Of a stretch of 47,154 bases of DNA, positions 34,312 through 47,154 are shown piece after piece (within the stretch, counting starts at the first letter, position 1; the number at the start of each line of letters is the position of its first letter). The stretch is from a virus: positions 1-47,154 of IMG/VR virus record IMGVR_UViG_3300027126_000035; one strand, given 5' to 3'. The position numbers and the translations under genes are program-made. The notes under the pieces are model-generated. The model was not told where the DNA came from and ran no database searches. It was given only the letters and a program-made list of their open reading frames with translations.

Positions 34312-35166
34312 TTAGGGTAAATCTGCGAAAGCAAAGATTATGGATCCGACACCTGTTCCTGTGGTGTTAGTTCCAGTTGCTATAATTGATAAATTTGTTT
34401 GTCTTGGAAGTTCTCCGGGGTAACCTATAAAATTCCCAGAAATCAAATCACATATGTGTGGACCATCTGTGTTATTAATAGGAACCATAAATAAAGGTTT
34501 AAATAATACTACCCCGAAATTTCCAGCAGTACCTGTAGTAGCCGCTACAGTTACAGACTGAACACTTCTAACTCCTGAATCTCCAGCCTGTAATGGAAAT
34601 ACCATAAACCTTCCGACTTCTCTCGTTCCTGTTCCACCAAAAACAACCGCAGGAGTAGTTCTACCTGATGTTCCTGATTCGTTAGTATAACTAACAGTTA
34701 CTGTAGTGGCTGTAGATCCTATTTGAGTATATATTTCTAACCCTAACATTACATCGCGGCCATCTGTGTATCTAGGTAATGCTGCTGTTGGTAAATTTGT
34801 TGTCTGTGCTCCAGTACCTGTGGCGTTTAAACCTCCTTGGTGACTTAATCTATCTACGAAAATATAAGCTCCATGCATAAATCCACCAGTAGTAGGATTC
34901 ATTCTTGCACCTATGACAGAATAAGTACCTACATTAGCATTAGATTGGAAAACATCAAATGGGTACTCTATGTTAGAAATATTTTCTGGATAACTACTAG
35001 CTGAAAGTGCTACTGCTGTTGTTGGAGTAGGATAAGCACTAGGAGCTAAAGCACTGTAATAAGAGCTTAGTCTAGTTACAGCACCTCTACCTGCGGTTAT
35101 TAGTATTGCTGAGAACTTATCCTCTAGTAATTTTTCTTTATAAATTTCTAATGATGATATGATCAT
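34312..35166 (-). CDS. Beta-rich structural protein, 284 aa, second of two tandem paralogues
   Basis: The open frame extends to 35241, but the better start is the ATG at 35166, whose ATGA overlaps the stop of the preceding paralogue; this gives MIISSLEIYKEKLLEDKFSA. The central and C-terminal region (LEIYTQIGSTATTVTVSYTN; DSGVRSVQSVTVAATTGTAG; FKPLFMVPINNTDG) aligns with the upstream 281-residue protein. The protein is Ser/Thr/Gly-rich and mostly beta. It lies after the collagen-like fibre gene, so it may be a fibre-associated, baseplate or decoration protein. No specific function can be given. Confidence 0.6.
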   Translation of the reverse strand: MIISSLEIYKEKLLEDKFSAILITAGRGAVTRLSSYYSALAPSAYPTPTTAVALSASSYPENISNIEYPFDVFQSNANVGTYSVIGARMNPTTGGFMHGAYIFVDRLSHQGGLNATGTGAQTTNLPTAALPRYTDGRDVMLGLEIYTQIGSTATTVTVSYTNESGTSGRTTPAVVFGGTGTREVGRFMVFPLQAGDSGVRSVQSVTVAATTGTAGNFGVVLFKPLFMVPINNTDGPHICDLISGNFIGYPGELPRQTNLSIIATGTNTTGTGVGSIIFAFADLP

Positions 35167-36008
35167 GCTTGCACCGTAGAAATTGCTCCAAAAAGTTCCG
35201 GGGCTGTAGTTGAGAAAGGCCAGAATAAAATACCTAAACAAGCTCCTGTTGGGATATTAGGCAGAGATGGTAACCCTGTTGTAAAGTCTCTCCAACCCAT
35301 TCCTCCTGCATTACCAATAGGAATATATGCTACAGGTTTTCCTATAACTAAATTAAATGCTCCAGCAGTTCCAGTTGTTCCATCGAATTGAAATTTTACA
35401 ATAGATCGTACTCCATGATCCGATCCAGATAATGAAAAGAATTGTGCTCTACTAGCTTCTCTAAAGTTAGTTCCCCCCATTGATGCTGTACCACTAGCAA
35501 GATTTCCGTCCTCATTTACATACTGTATGGTAATTGTTCTAGCCGTAGTACCTATCTGAGTTTCAATTTCATAAAATGCAAAATTACCTGCACCACTAAC
35601 ATTTCTAGTTATTGCGGGACTTGCTGGATCTCCTTGAACCGTAGTTATTGTTGTAGCTGTAGCGTTAAAATTACCCATCTGAAAAAGTCGATCATATAAG
35701 ATAATTGCTCCAGCTTGGGTTCCTGCTGCTCCTACTTGTATAAGATATTTTTCAAATCCTGCTGAAGCATCGGATACTTTAAATGCACCAGTAGATGATG
35801 TGTACATTACTTCTGCTGTGCTTGGAAGAGTACCCGCAGTAGGGTTACCTTCATATCTCCAAAGAGTTGCCATTCTTCCTTGTGTGAGTGTTGGCGCAGT
35901 GGCTCCTGAAATTCTACCATTTTTAAAAAAGTATATAGTTTCAGGAGCACCCGAAGCACCTCCCGTAAACCTGTGAATTAAATCCGATAAGTCTTGTATT
36001 TGTCCCAT
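35163..36008 (-). CDS. Beta-rich structural protein, 281 aa, first of two tandem paralogues
   Basis: It shares the core YEIETQIGTTARTITIQYVN, SGSDHGVRSIVKFQFDGTTG and IGKPVAYIPIGNAGG with the next gene. The N-terminus (MGQIQDLSDLIHRFTGG) is different and may be an attachment segment. There are no cysteines, membrane segments or catalytic residues. The ribosome site AAAAGGAATAAAT-ATG supports the start at 36008. It lies between the small 144-residue protein and its paralogue in the fibre cluster; an accessory virion role is inferred. Confidence 0.6.
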   Translation of the reverse strand: MGQIQDLSDLIHRFTGGASGAPETIYFFKNGRISGATAPTLTQGRMATLWRYEGNPTAGTLPSTAEVMYTSSTGAFKVSDASAGFEKYLIQVGAAGTQAGAIILYDRLFQMGNFNATATTITTVQGDPASPAITRNVSGAGNFAFYEIETQIGTTARTITIQYVNEDGNLASGTASMGGTNFREASRAQFFSLSGSDHGVRSIVKFQFDGTTGTAGAFNLVIGKPVAYIPIGNAGGMGWRDFTTGLPSLPNIPTGACLGILFWPFSTTAPELFGAISTVQA

Positions 36009-36023
36009 ATTTATTCCTTTTTA

Positions 36024-36457
36024 TCATGCACTCATACTAAATGTATCTATAGTAGCATTACCATCACTTACATTTGTTATCGTTACTAGATCAGTTTCTC
36101 CTACTTCTCCAAAGGTGGATGCTCCAAAAACAACCCATTCATTGTTTCCTACACTAAAAGTTGATCCTGAAGAAAAATCATTTAATCCTGCTCCGTAAAG
36201 ATCTAAAACATAAACTCCTTCATAATTTTGTTGAGTTGAAAAAACTCCAACATATAAAGTTCCAATAGATCCTGAGTAGGTTGCTTGTAATGTTATGCCT
36301 GTATTAATTCCAGTTATTTGTTTTTCTGTTAAGAAATAGCCTACGGGATCAGTATAAGTAACATTAGACCAATTAACAGCATTGGGAGTAACATCCGATG
36401 CTCCACCAGAGGTTTTCTTAGCTAACACACCAATCTTATTTGCCATTCCACCAAACA

Positions 36458-36458
<1 letters not shown>
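36024..36458 (-). CDS. Small beta-rich fibre-associated protein, 144 aa
   Basis: The open frame extends to 36491, but the ATG at 36458 overlaps the TAA stop of the collagen-like fibre gene (TAATG) and has GGAGGT about 11 nt upstream, inside the fibre's last codons. Another ATG four codons later (36446) is possible. The sequence (LTEKQITGINTGITLQATYS, then GTLYVGVFSTQQNYEGVYVL) is beta-rich with no catalytic motif. Translational coupling to the fibre suggests it binds or folds the fibre tip, but it could also be an independent decoration protein. Confidence 0.55.
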
Positions 36459-42313
<5,855 letters not shown>

Positions 42314-42338
42314 ATAAAATTAAACACCTTTATTTAAA

Positions 42339-44183
42339 TCACTTAAATCTATCTTCTTTTTTCTCTAACTTTTTTTGCTTTTTGCTAATTTCCGATTCTT
42401 TTTCTTCTACTTCATCTTCGTCATCGTGAAGTTCGTCATCTTCTAGGTCTTCTTCTTCGGCCTCTAGCTCTTCTTGCTCGGCATCAATTTCATCGGGCAT
42501 TTCTTCCTCTTCTTCGCCACCACCTATTTCACTTTTAAGTGATGCAATTAAACTTTCGAGTTCGGACATCTTAGCTAGAACTTCTTCTTCTGAAGGTTCG
42601 ATATCTTCTGGAGCCATGGCAGATTCTTCATCTCCCATTTCTTCTTCTCCAGCCATCGCGTCTTCTTCGCCCATTTCTTCATCTTCCATGCCGCCCATGG
42701 ATTCTGCACCTTCTTCATCATCTTCAGGTGTTAATGCTGGTGCAGCCACATCATCATCTTCCATACCAGAGGCTGCTGGAACTGCATCAGGAGCCATTTC
42801 TGGCTCTTCTTCAGGCGAAGCCATAGGTGATTGAGCAGGAGCTTGTTGCATTGAAGCTGCTGCTGCACCCGCGCCAGTTCCCTTAATCATTCTTAAAATA
42901 CCACCAACTTTATCTAAATCTGATGCTATCTTTTCAAAATCAAGATAGTTGTTTAAACTTTCATTGATTACAAGATCATCATATCCAGCAGCGATAAATA
43001 CTTCTTGAATAACTTCGTTGCAGTCGATAGCCTCTACACCGTTTTTAGCTGACAATGATTCAGCCAAGGATAGCAAGACATCGCGCTGAACAGATTTTTT
43101 AGGTGAGATTTTTGCTAATGATTCAAAGATTACTGATTGTGTGCTTAACAATCCTTTGAATGTTGCGGGGTCCTTTAGATTTTGAACATTGATTCCGTAT
43201 CTTTCGTTTAGATAAGAAATTAGTTCCATCTTTATTGGTTTCTTCATTTCAAAAACTAAAGACGCAAACTGTTGAATATCAGTTAGATTAATGTCTTTAA
43301 CCTTGTTTAGGTTCAATGCATTTTTGAATGTTTCTGTTAATTGTTTTTTACTTGCAAGGCTTAGATACGGCACTTGCTTTATAGCTTCTGAAAGTGCTAC
43401 GGCAACAGTCTTCTCATCAGAATAAATCAATCCAGCTAAATTCTGTATTTTTTCATTTGATGCCCAAATCGTATCAAAGTTAGCTTTGTGCTCTAGTAGT
43501 TCTTTCTTAATCAACTCGTGACGGCAAATCATTTCATAGACGGACTTATCTGATGTAGGAGAAACAACAAAAGACCCGTCTTCTTGGAGAGAATCGTAAT
43601 CAACTTTTGCTAAATCAAATGCTTCTGATATTGTCTGAGATAACCGAACCGCGCTTCTGATCTCTGATATCTTAGAGATTTTATTCTTATGCATTCTAAG
43701 ATATTCTACTAATTTAGGAGCAATCTCTAGGAAATTTTGGAACTCTTGGCTTTCTATGATTTGAGTAGACTCATTAAATTTTAATGACTTCTCTTCTAAC
43801 TTATTCTTAATGTTCTTGAACTTTAATCTTGATTCCCATAAATAGAGCAAGTCATCGAAAGATGACTTGGCTTTTTTGTGAGAGTCTTCATAGATGTTCT
43901 TAACAAATCCAGATATCTTAGAATTAACTAAGGACTCGAATTTATTTTCATCTGTGAATTCGCTAACATCTTCAACCACAATATCGTGTAGAGCTAGTCT
44001 CTTATCTATCTCGTATGTTCCTGCTACTACCTTGTTAGATTCGGTAACAAAGCAGACAGTTTTTTCTTCTACATCAATTTTAAATATTGATACATTTTCA
44101 CGAAGTGAGCGACCCAAATAATCGCCCAACTTAATTAATTCAGAAACAGTTCTATTGCGGTTTTCAAATAAGTTATCAAACAT
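42339..44183 (-). CDS. Large acidic protein following the portal, probable prohead core/scaffold-type protein, 614 aa
   Basis: The frame opens at 44213, but the ATG at 44183 has the ribosome site TTAGGAGAATCT, so MFDNLFENRNRTV is preferred. Residues 1-420 are helical with Lys/Glu balance; residues about 440-614 are an extended Glu/Asp/Ala/Met-rich tail (EEEEEMPDEIDAEQEELEAE), ending in a Lys-rich coil. Glu-rich tails are usual in T4-type core/scaffold proteins such as gp22, but the length (gp22 is about 270) and the location next to portal rather than MCP differ. The protein could equally be an internal or head vertex protein. A TATAAATT box lies 29-36 nt upstream. Confidence 0.55.
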   Translation of the reverse strand: MFDNLFENRNRTVSELIKLGDYLGRSLRENVSIFKIDVEEKTVCFVTESNKVVAGTYEIDKRLALHDIVVEDVSEFTDENKFESLVNSKISGFVKNIYEDSHKKAKSSFDDLLYLWESRLKFKNIKNKLEEKSLKFNESTQIIESQEFQNFLEIAPKLVEYLRMHKNKISKISEIRSAVRLSQTISEAFDLAKVDYDSLQEDGSFVVSPTSDKSVYEMICRHELIKKELLEHKANFDTIWASNEKIQNLAGLIYSDEKTVAVALSEAIKQVPYLSLASKKQLTETFKNALNLNKVKDINLTDIQQFASLVFEMKKPIKMELISYLNERYGINVQNLKDPATFKGLLSTQSVIFESLAKISPKKSVQRDVLLSLAESLSAKNGVEAIDCNEVIQEVFIAAGYDDLVINESLNNYLDFEKIASDLDKVGGILRMIKGTGAGAAAASMQQAPAQSPMASPEEEPEMAPDAVPAASGMEDDDVAAPALTPEDDEEGAESMGGMEDEEMGEEDAMAGEEEMGDEESAMAPEDIEPSEEEVLAKMSELESLIASLKSEIGGGEEEEEMPDEIDAEQEELEAEEEDLEDDELHDDEDEVEEKESEISKKQKKLEKKEDRFK

Positions 44184-44211
44184 AGATTCTCCTAAGATAT
44201 TATAATCTATC

Positions 44212-44219
44212 AATTTATA
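44212..44219 (-). promoter_or_regulatory. Late-promoter-like box TATAAATT before the 614-aa gene
   Basis: The minus strand reads ACTATATATAAATTGATAG, with one mismatch to TATAAATA, 29-36 nt upstream of the chosen ATG at 44183 and just after the portal stop. The arrangement (box, about 12 nt to the start point, then AGGAGA) is plausible for a T4-type late promoter. Confidence 0.35.
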
Positions 44220-44228
44220 TATAGTTCA

Positions 44229-46058
44229 CTATTTATCCAAGTTTTTTAACTTTGTGTTATATTTTTTAATAATTCTATCAAAAACCATAGCTTTTTGTAC
44301 ATTTTCGTTTATAAAGCTACTTTTTTTATAATTATTTAGTAAATCTAACGCTTCTTGGGGTGGAGCTGTTGGTGGTATATTCTCTTCGCCCTCTATGCCA
44401 TTAGGGGGTGTAGATCCATCAGGGGGCATTGGAGGAGCTTCACCAGCAGGGGGTGCTCCACCGGGCATTGATGGCTGCATGGCTGCTTGCTGTACCATTT
44501 GCTGTTGCATTGCCTCCTCCTGCTGCTTAGACAACTCTTCCTTCATTTGTTTAATTTCATTCTGAGACATATCAAAGTATTCTTTATAAATATAATCATC
44601 TGAGAATAACATTAAACCTTTAACGGCTTGAACAACACGGGTCTTCTGCTCATCGACATCTAACCTACGCTTGGTAAACATGTCAGATGGGTCAGGCATT
44701 AAAATCTGCACAGAGTTAATTTCAGACTGTGGATACCCCAAAATAGCTAAATGGCGTTTTGCTATGGTTTCTAATCCAATTTCAACTTCATGCTGAACAC
44801 GCATGATAGTTCTAGCAAATTTAACATCTAACTGAGATAGGTTGGCCTTACGCTCAGGAGATTTGTCTGCTTCTACTACATAATCCTTTGGAATTTTTAG
44901 ACAGGCAAGTAATTTATCTCTAAAGTACTTAACATCGTCAACTTTGTCTAAGTTTTCAGCACCTCGCAGGGTATCAATTTTTGTTTCATTATTTCCACGG
45001 TGAGGAACGAAATAATCTTCATCCAATGACATTGGGTTAAGTTTTTCGTTTATGTTACCTGTTTGGGAATCAAAGAATTTTTCTTTCTTAAACTTCTGCT
45101 TGAGCTTCTCCATGAATGCCTCTGCCTTACCAGTAGGAAGGTTTCCAACATTTACATAGAATATTCTGCGTTCGGGTGCGCGTGAGAGGCGGTAAATTAA
45201 CATTGCGTCTTCCATTAGTTTTAGTGAACGGAAAACACGAATAGCAAATGCACCTATTGATTTACCATATGGATAATATTTAGGGTCTGATGTATGGAGA
45301 CGGAAGTGAACAATTTGATTTTTATCCAACCCGATGTAAGAACTCTTTTCCATCGTCGTAGATTGATAACCAAATGAATTCCAAGAACCCATGTTCTTCT
45401 GTGGGATTTCTTGCAGGAAGTCTGTCAAGTATCCATACTCGTTTTCAACACGAATTAAATAGTTCGGGTTTAATATCTTAATTCTCTGTACACCTGCTTT
45501 TGGATTATTTAAATCCATCACAAGTTCAATAAAACAATCGCCATACTTTACCATGTTGCGAGTAATGTCCCAATAATGACGATCTAATTTTATAGTATCA
45601 AATAGTTGTTCTACTCTGCGTCTAGTAGTTTCTGAATTAGCCTTAACAGCCCATCTTTGATTGTGGCTATCCCGCTGGGTACAATCATCAGCATAAATAT
45701 CAAACGCAGCACCTATCTCAGGATATTCATCCATTGATTCAAATTGAGAATACCGATTCTTACGGTTCATCTCAAGTTCAGGAATAAATGGAGATCTAAT
45801 TACAGTTGGTGACCCGCCCGGTTTTTGATATACAACATCAGGGTTAACAATCGTATCTCCTGCCATCGGGTGTATCGGCGTAGGTTCATTAGTACTTTGC
45901 TGCGCCATGGCAGGCTGCGCTTTAGTAGCAAAATAACGACTCCACCACTTACCGAATACTCCTAGTGGGTTAAACCAAGGTGTTGCTGCTGCGGAAGAGT
46001 TTGGATTACCAAACGCTGTCTCGCCCATCTCATTTATTTCTCTTTGCCTAGAATCCAT
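44229..46058 (-). CDS. Portal vertex protein, T4 gp20-like, 609 aa
   Basis: The typical gp20 segments are present: RYSQFESMDEYPEIGAAFDI, YADDCTQRDSHNQRWAVKAN, SRAPERRIFYVNVGNLPTGK and AEAFMEKLKQKFKKEKFFDS, then LACLKIPKDYV. The protein forms the dodecameric ring through which DNA is packaged and to which the neck binds. Length matches the family (T4 gp20 is 524) with an N-terminal Ala/Gln/Pro-rich extension and a C-terminal Met/Pro/Gly-rich tail (QQQMVQQAAMQPSMPGGAPP). A strong ribosome site GGAGGAAATTAA-ATG lies in the end of the terminase gene, with a 25-nt overlap. It is adjacent to TerL, whereas T4 has gp18 and gp19 in between. Confidence 0.93.
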   Translation of the reverse strand: MDSRQREINEMGETAFGNPNSSAAATPWFNPLGVFGKWWSRYFATKAQPAMAQQSTNEPTPIHPMAGDTIVNPDVVYQKPGGSPTVIRSPFIPELEMNRKNRYSQFESMDEYPEIGAAFDIYADDCTQRDSHNQRWAVKANSETTRRRVEQLFDTIKLDRHYWDITRNMVKYGDCFIELVMDLNNPKAGVQRIKILNPNYLIRVENEYGYLTDFLQEIPQKNMGSWNSFGYQSTTMEKSSYIGLDKNQIVHFRLHTSDPKYYPYGKSIGAFAIRVFRSLKLMEDAMLIYRLSRAPERRIFYVNVGNLPTGKAEAFMEKLKQKFKKEKFFDSQTGNINEKLNPMSLDEDYFVPHRGNNETKIDTLRGAENLDKVDDVKYFRDKLLACLKIPKDYVVEADKSPERKANLSQLDVKFARTIMRVQHEVEIGLETIAKRHLAILGYPQSEINSVQILMPDPSDMFTKRRLDVDEQKTRVVQAVKGLMLFSDDYIYKEYFDMSQNEIKQMKEELSKQQEEAMQQQMVQQAAMQPSMPGGAPPAGEAPPMPPDGSTPPNGIEGEENIPPTAPPQEALDLLNNYKKSSFINENVQKAMVFDRIIKKYNTKLKNLDK

Positions 46059-47154
46059 TTAATTTCCTCCATGGGTATATTTTTATATGTATCGGCTGCA
46101 AATGCTTTTCTGGTGTCCATAGTTAATGGTTCAGGAGCATTCGTTCTATTCTGCATCAACATATTAGGTGAATTTTTGGATACTTGATTGTAACCAATAA
46201 TTGCTAACTTTAGTGCAGAGATTAAATCATCATGATTACCTTTTGCAGCCTCTATTCTTCCCTTCTCGTTTATCTCAAAGGAAAGTAATTCTTTTACTAA
46301 TCTATCTGAATTAACAGTAACTCGTCTGTTTCTAATTGCTTCTTCCATATCAGACAGATAAACTTCGTTATTTGTGGATGTAATGTTAATACCTAGATCA
46401 CCACGATCATCCATCCACAAGTTTTCGTATTCTTGCCGCTCAAACAATTCAATCACTAAGTTTGCGCCGATGCCATTGCGTTCAGGCACAATCTTACACA
46501 TATTGTAGTAAATCCCCTCGCGTGCGACTATCTCTGCAAACTCATTGATTGGGGTTTTGTTAGAATAAAATTCAGCTACTTGTTCGCCATTGTATGCGTT
46601 AATAATAACAAACGAAGAATAATCTAACTCTCGTCCGAGAGCAGTGTCCACACCCATAACATACTCATGGTAAGGAACAGGCTCTTTCCAAATTCGCATA
46701 CGGCCTTGATATTTTGTATCATATTTATAACTAACATTCTCGTGTAAGAACTGTAAAGATTCACCGTCAATGTAAGTAGATCCAGTACCTAGGAATTCCT
46801 TCTCATACTCCTGTCTCCAACGCTTTAGGCCAATGTTTTTCTTGGTGATTTCCTCAAAACGATTAACATCGTACTTCTTATCCTTCTCACGAATGAACTC
46901 GTACAACCACTCATACTTTTCATTATATTTATATTGAGGATGTTCCCACCAATCAATATCTATAAGGTTGAATTCGTTTCGTCCTGCTCTAGCTTCCTGA
47001 TAAGTATTAAAATACCAATTACCCATGCCATTAACGGTAGATAACACAAATACACGACCACCTGTAGAAATGATTGGATAAACTGCTGCCCAAATGTCAT
47101 CAATGTGTTCAATGAATGCCGCCTCGTCGATCATCAAGAAATAAGAAGCTAGTG
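46034..47154 (-). CDS. Terminase large subunit (T4 gp17-like), 3' part, cut by the window edge
   Basis: The gene is partial at its 5' end. The visible part starts at the Walker B region (YFLMIDEAAF). It continues with the ATPase coupling segment VFVLSTVNGMGNWYF and a nuclease domain with candidate metal ligands in MGVDTALGRELDYSSF and GNHDDLISALKLAI, plus YIDGESLQ and RNGIGANLVIE as family landmarks. It would cut concatemeric DNA and drive packaging through the portal. The stop lies inside the portal gene. Walker A is beyond the right edge. The C-terminus (RKAFAADTYKNIPMEEIKW) is ordinary for this family. Confidence 0.92.
   Translation of the reverse strand, partial: LASYFLMIDEAAFIEHIDDIWAAVYPIISTGGRVFVLSTVNGMGNWYFNTYQEARAGRNEFNLIDIDWWEHPQYKYNEKYEWLYEFIREKDKKYDVNRFEEITKKNIGLKRWRQEYEKEFLGTGSTYIDGESLQFLHENVSYKYDTKYQGRMRIWKEPVPYHEYVMGVDTALGRELDYSSFVIINAYNGEQVAEFYSNKTPINEFAEIVAREGIYYNMCKIVPERNGIGANLVIELFERQEYENLWMDDRGDLGINITSTNNEVYLSDMEEAIRNRRVTVNSDRLVKELLSFEINEKGRIEAAKGNHDDLISALKLAIIGYNQVSKNSPNMLMQNRTNAPEPLTMDTRKAFAADTYKNIPMEEIKWILGKEK

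Noticed and set aside
34312-35241. Longer start at 35241 for the second tandem paralogue
   Set aside because: It would overlap the first paralogue by 79 nt; the ATGA at 35166 is the usual junction in this genome, and the extra N-terminus has no counterpart in the paralogue.

Overview
The window is part of a double-stranded DNA tailed-phage genome with a contractile tail (myovirus type). It is AT-rich and very compact. Packaging is T4-like: the large terminase gene (cut by the right edge) is followed directly by a gp20-type portal gene. uvsW, a gp26-type baseplate/tail-assembly protein, gp25, gp6 and gp53-like wedge proteins are also present. Several N-terminal motifs (two adjacent proteins with YxWExDNxPL, and the CWKGYEAIGMK tail) recall aquatic T4-like phages such as cyanophages and pelagiphages. 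No host marker such as psbA, tRNA or integrase is visible, so the host is not assigned.

Almost everything is on the minus strand and reads right to left. At 47154-42339 lie TerL, portal and a large protein with an acidic C-terminus. At 42313-33723 is a fibre/receptor block: a 1951-residue collagen-like fibre, a small beta-rich protein, two tandem paralogues, a 73-residue protein and a small membrane-anchored coiled-coil protein. At 33733-28172 replication and recombination genes interrupt the structural genes: uvsW plus a small partner on the plus strand, a DnaG-type primase on the plus strand, a RecB/Cas4-like nuclease on the minus strand and a 92-residue orphan on the plus strand. Between them sits the gp26-like protein with a likely -1 frameshift extension. 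At 28160-12453 is the tail core, in an order close to that of Mu/P2-type contractile tails: tape measure, gpN/U-position protein, LysM-like gp53/gpX, hub, spike, a LamG-bearing protein, gp25/gpW, gp6/gpJ and a tail protein I-like giant protein. At 12456-1932 are the distal baseplate and adhesin genes: an RCC1-propeller protein, its small paralogue, a beta-helix spike, two large structural proteins and a PAAR spike tip. At 1852-1 are small acidic or lysine-rich proteins, probably leading into head genes beyond the left edge.

The genes are tightly coupled: many junctions are ATGA or TAATG overlaps. No stretch over 100 nt lacks a plausible gene. The largest gaps are about 79 nt (1853-1931, with a TATAAATA late-promoter-like box) and 66 nt (32028-32093, with a 40-nt imperfect palindrome carrying a TATAAT box in each direction).

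The most interesting points are: a textbook slippery heptamer at the end of the gp26-like gene with an untracked 59-codon -1 extension; an RCC1-type beta-propeller inserted into a duplicated baseplate protein; head-to-head overlapping start codons of nuclease and primase; a primase whose zinc-finger region has lost its cysteines; and a six-copy non-collagen module inside the collagen-like fibre.
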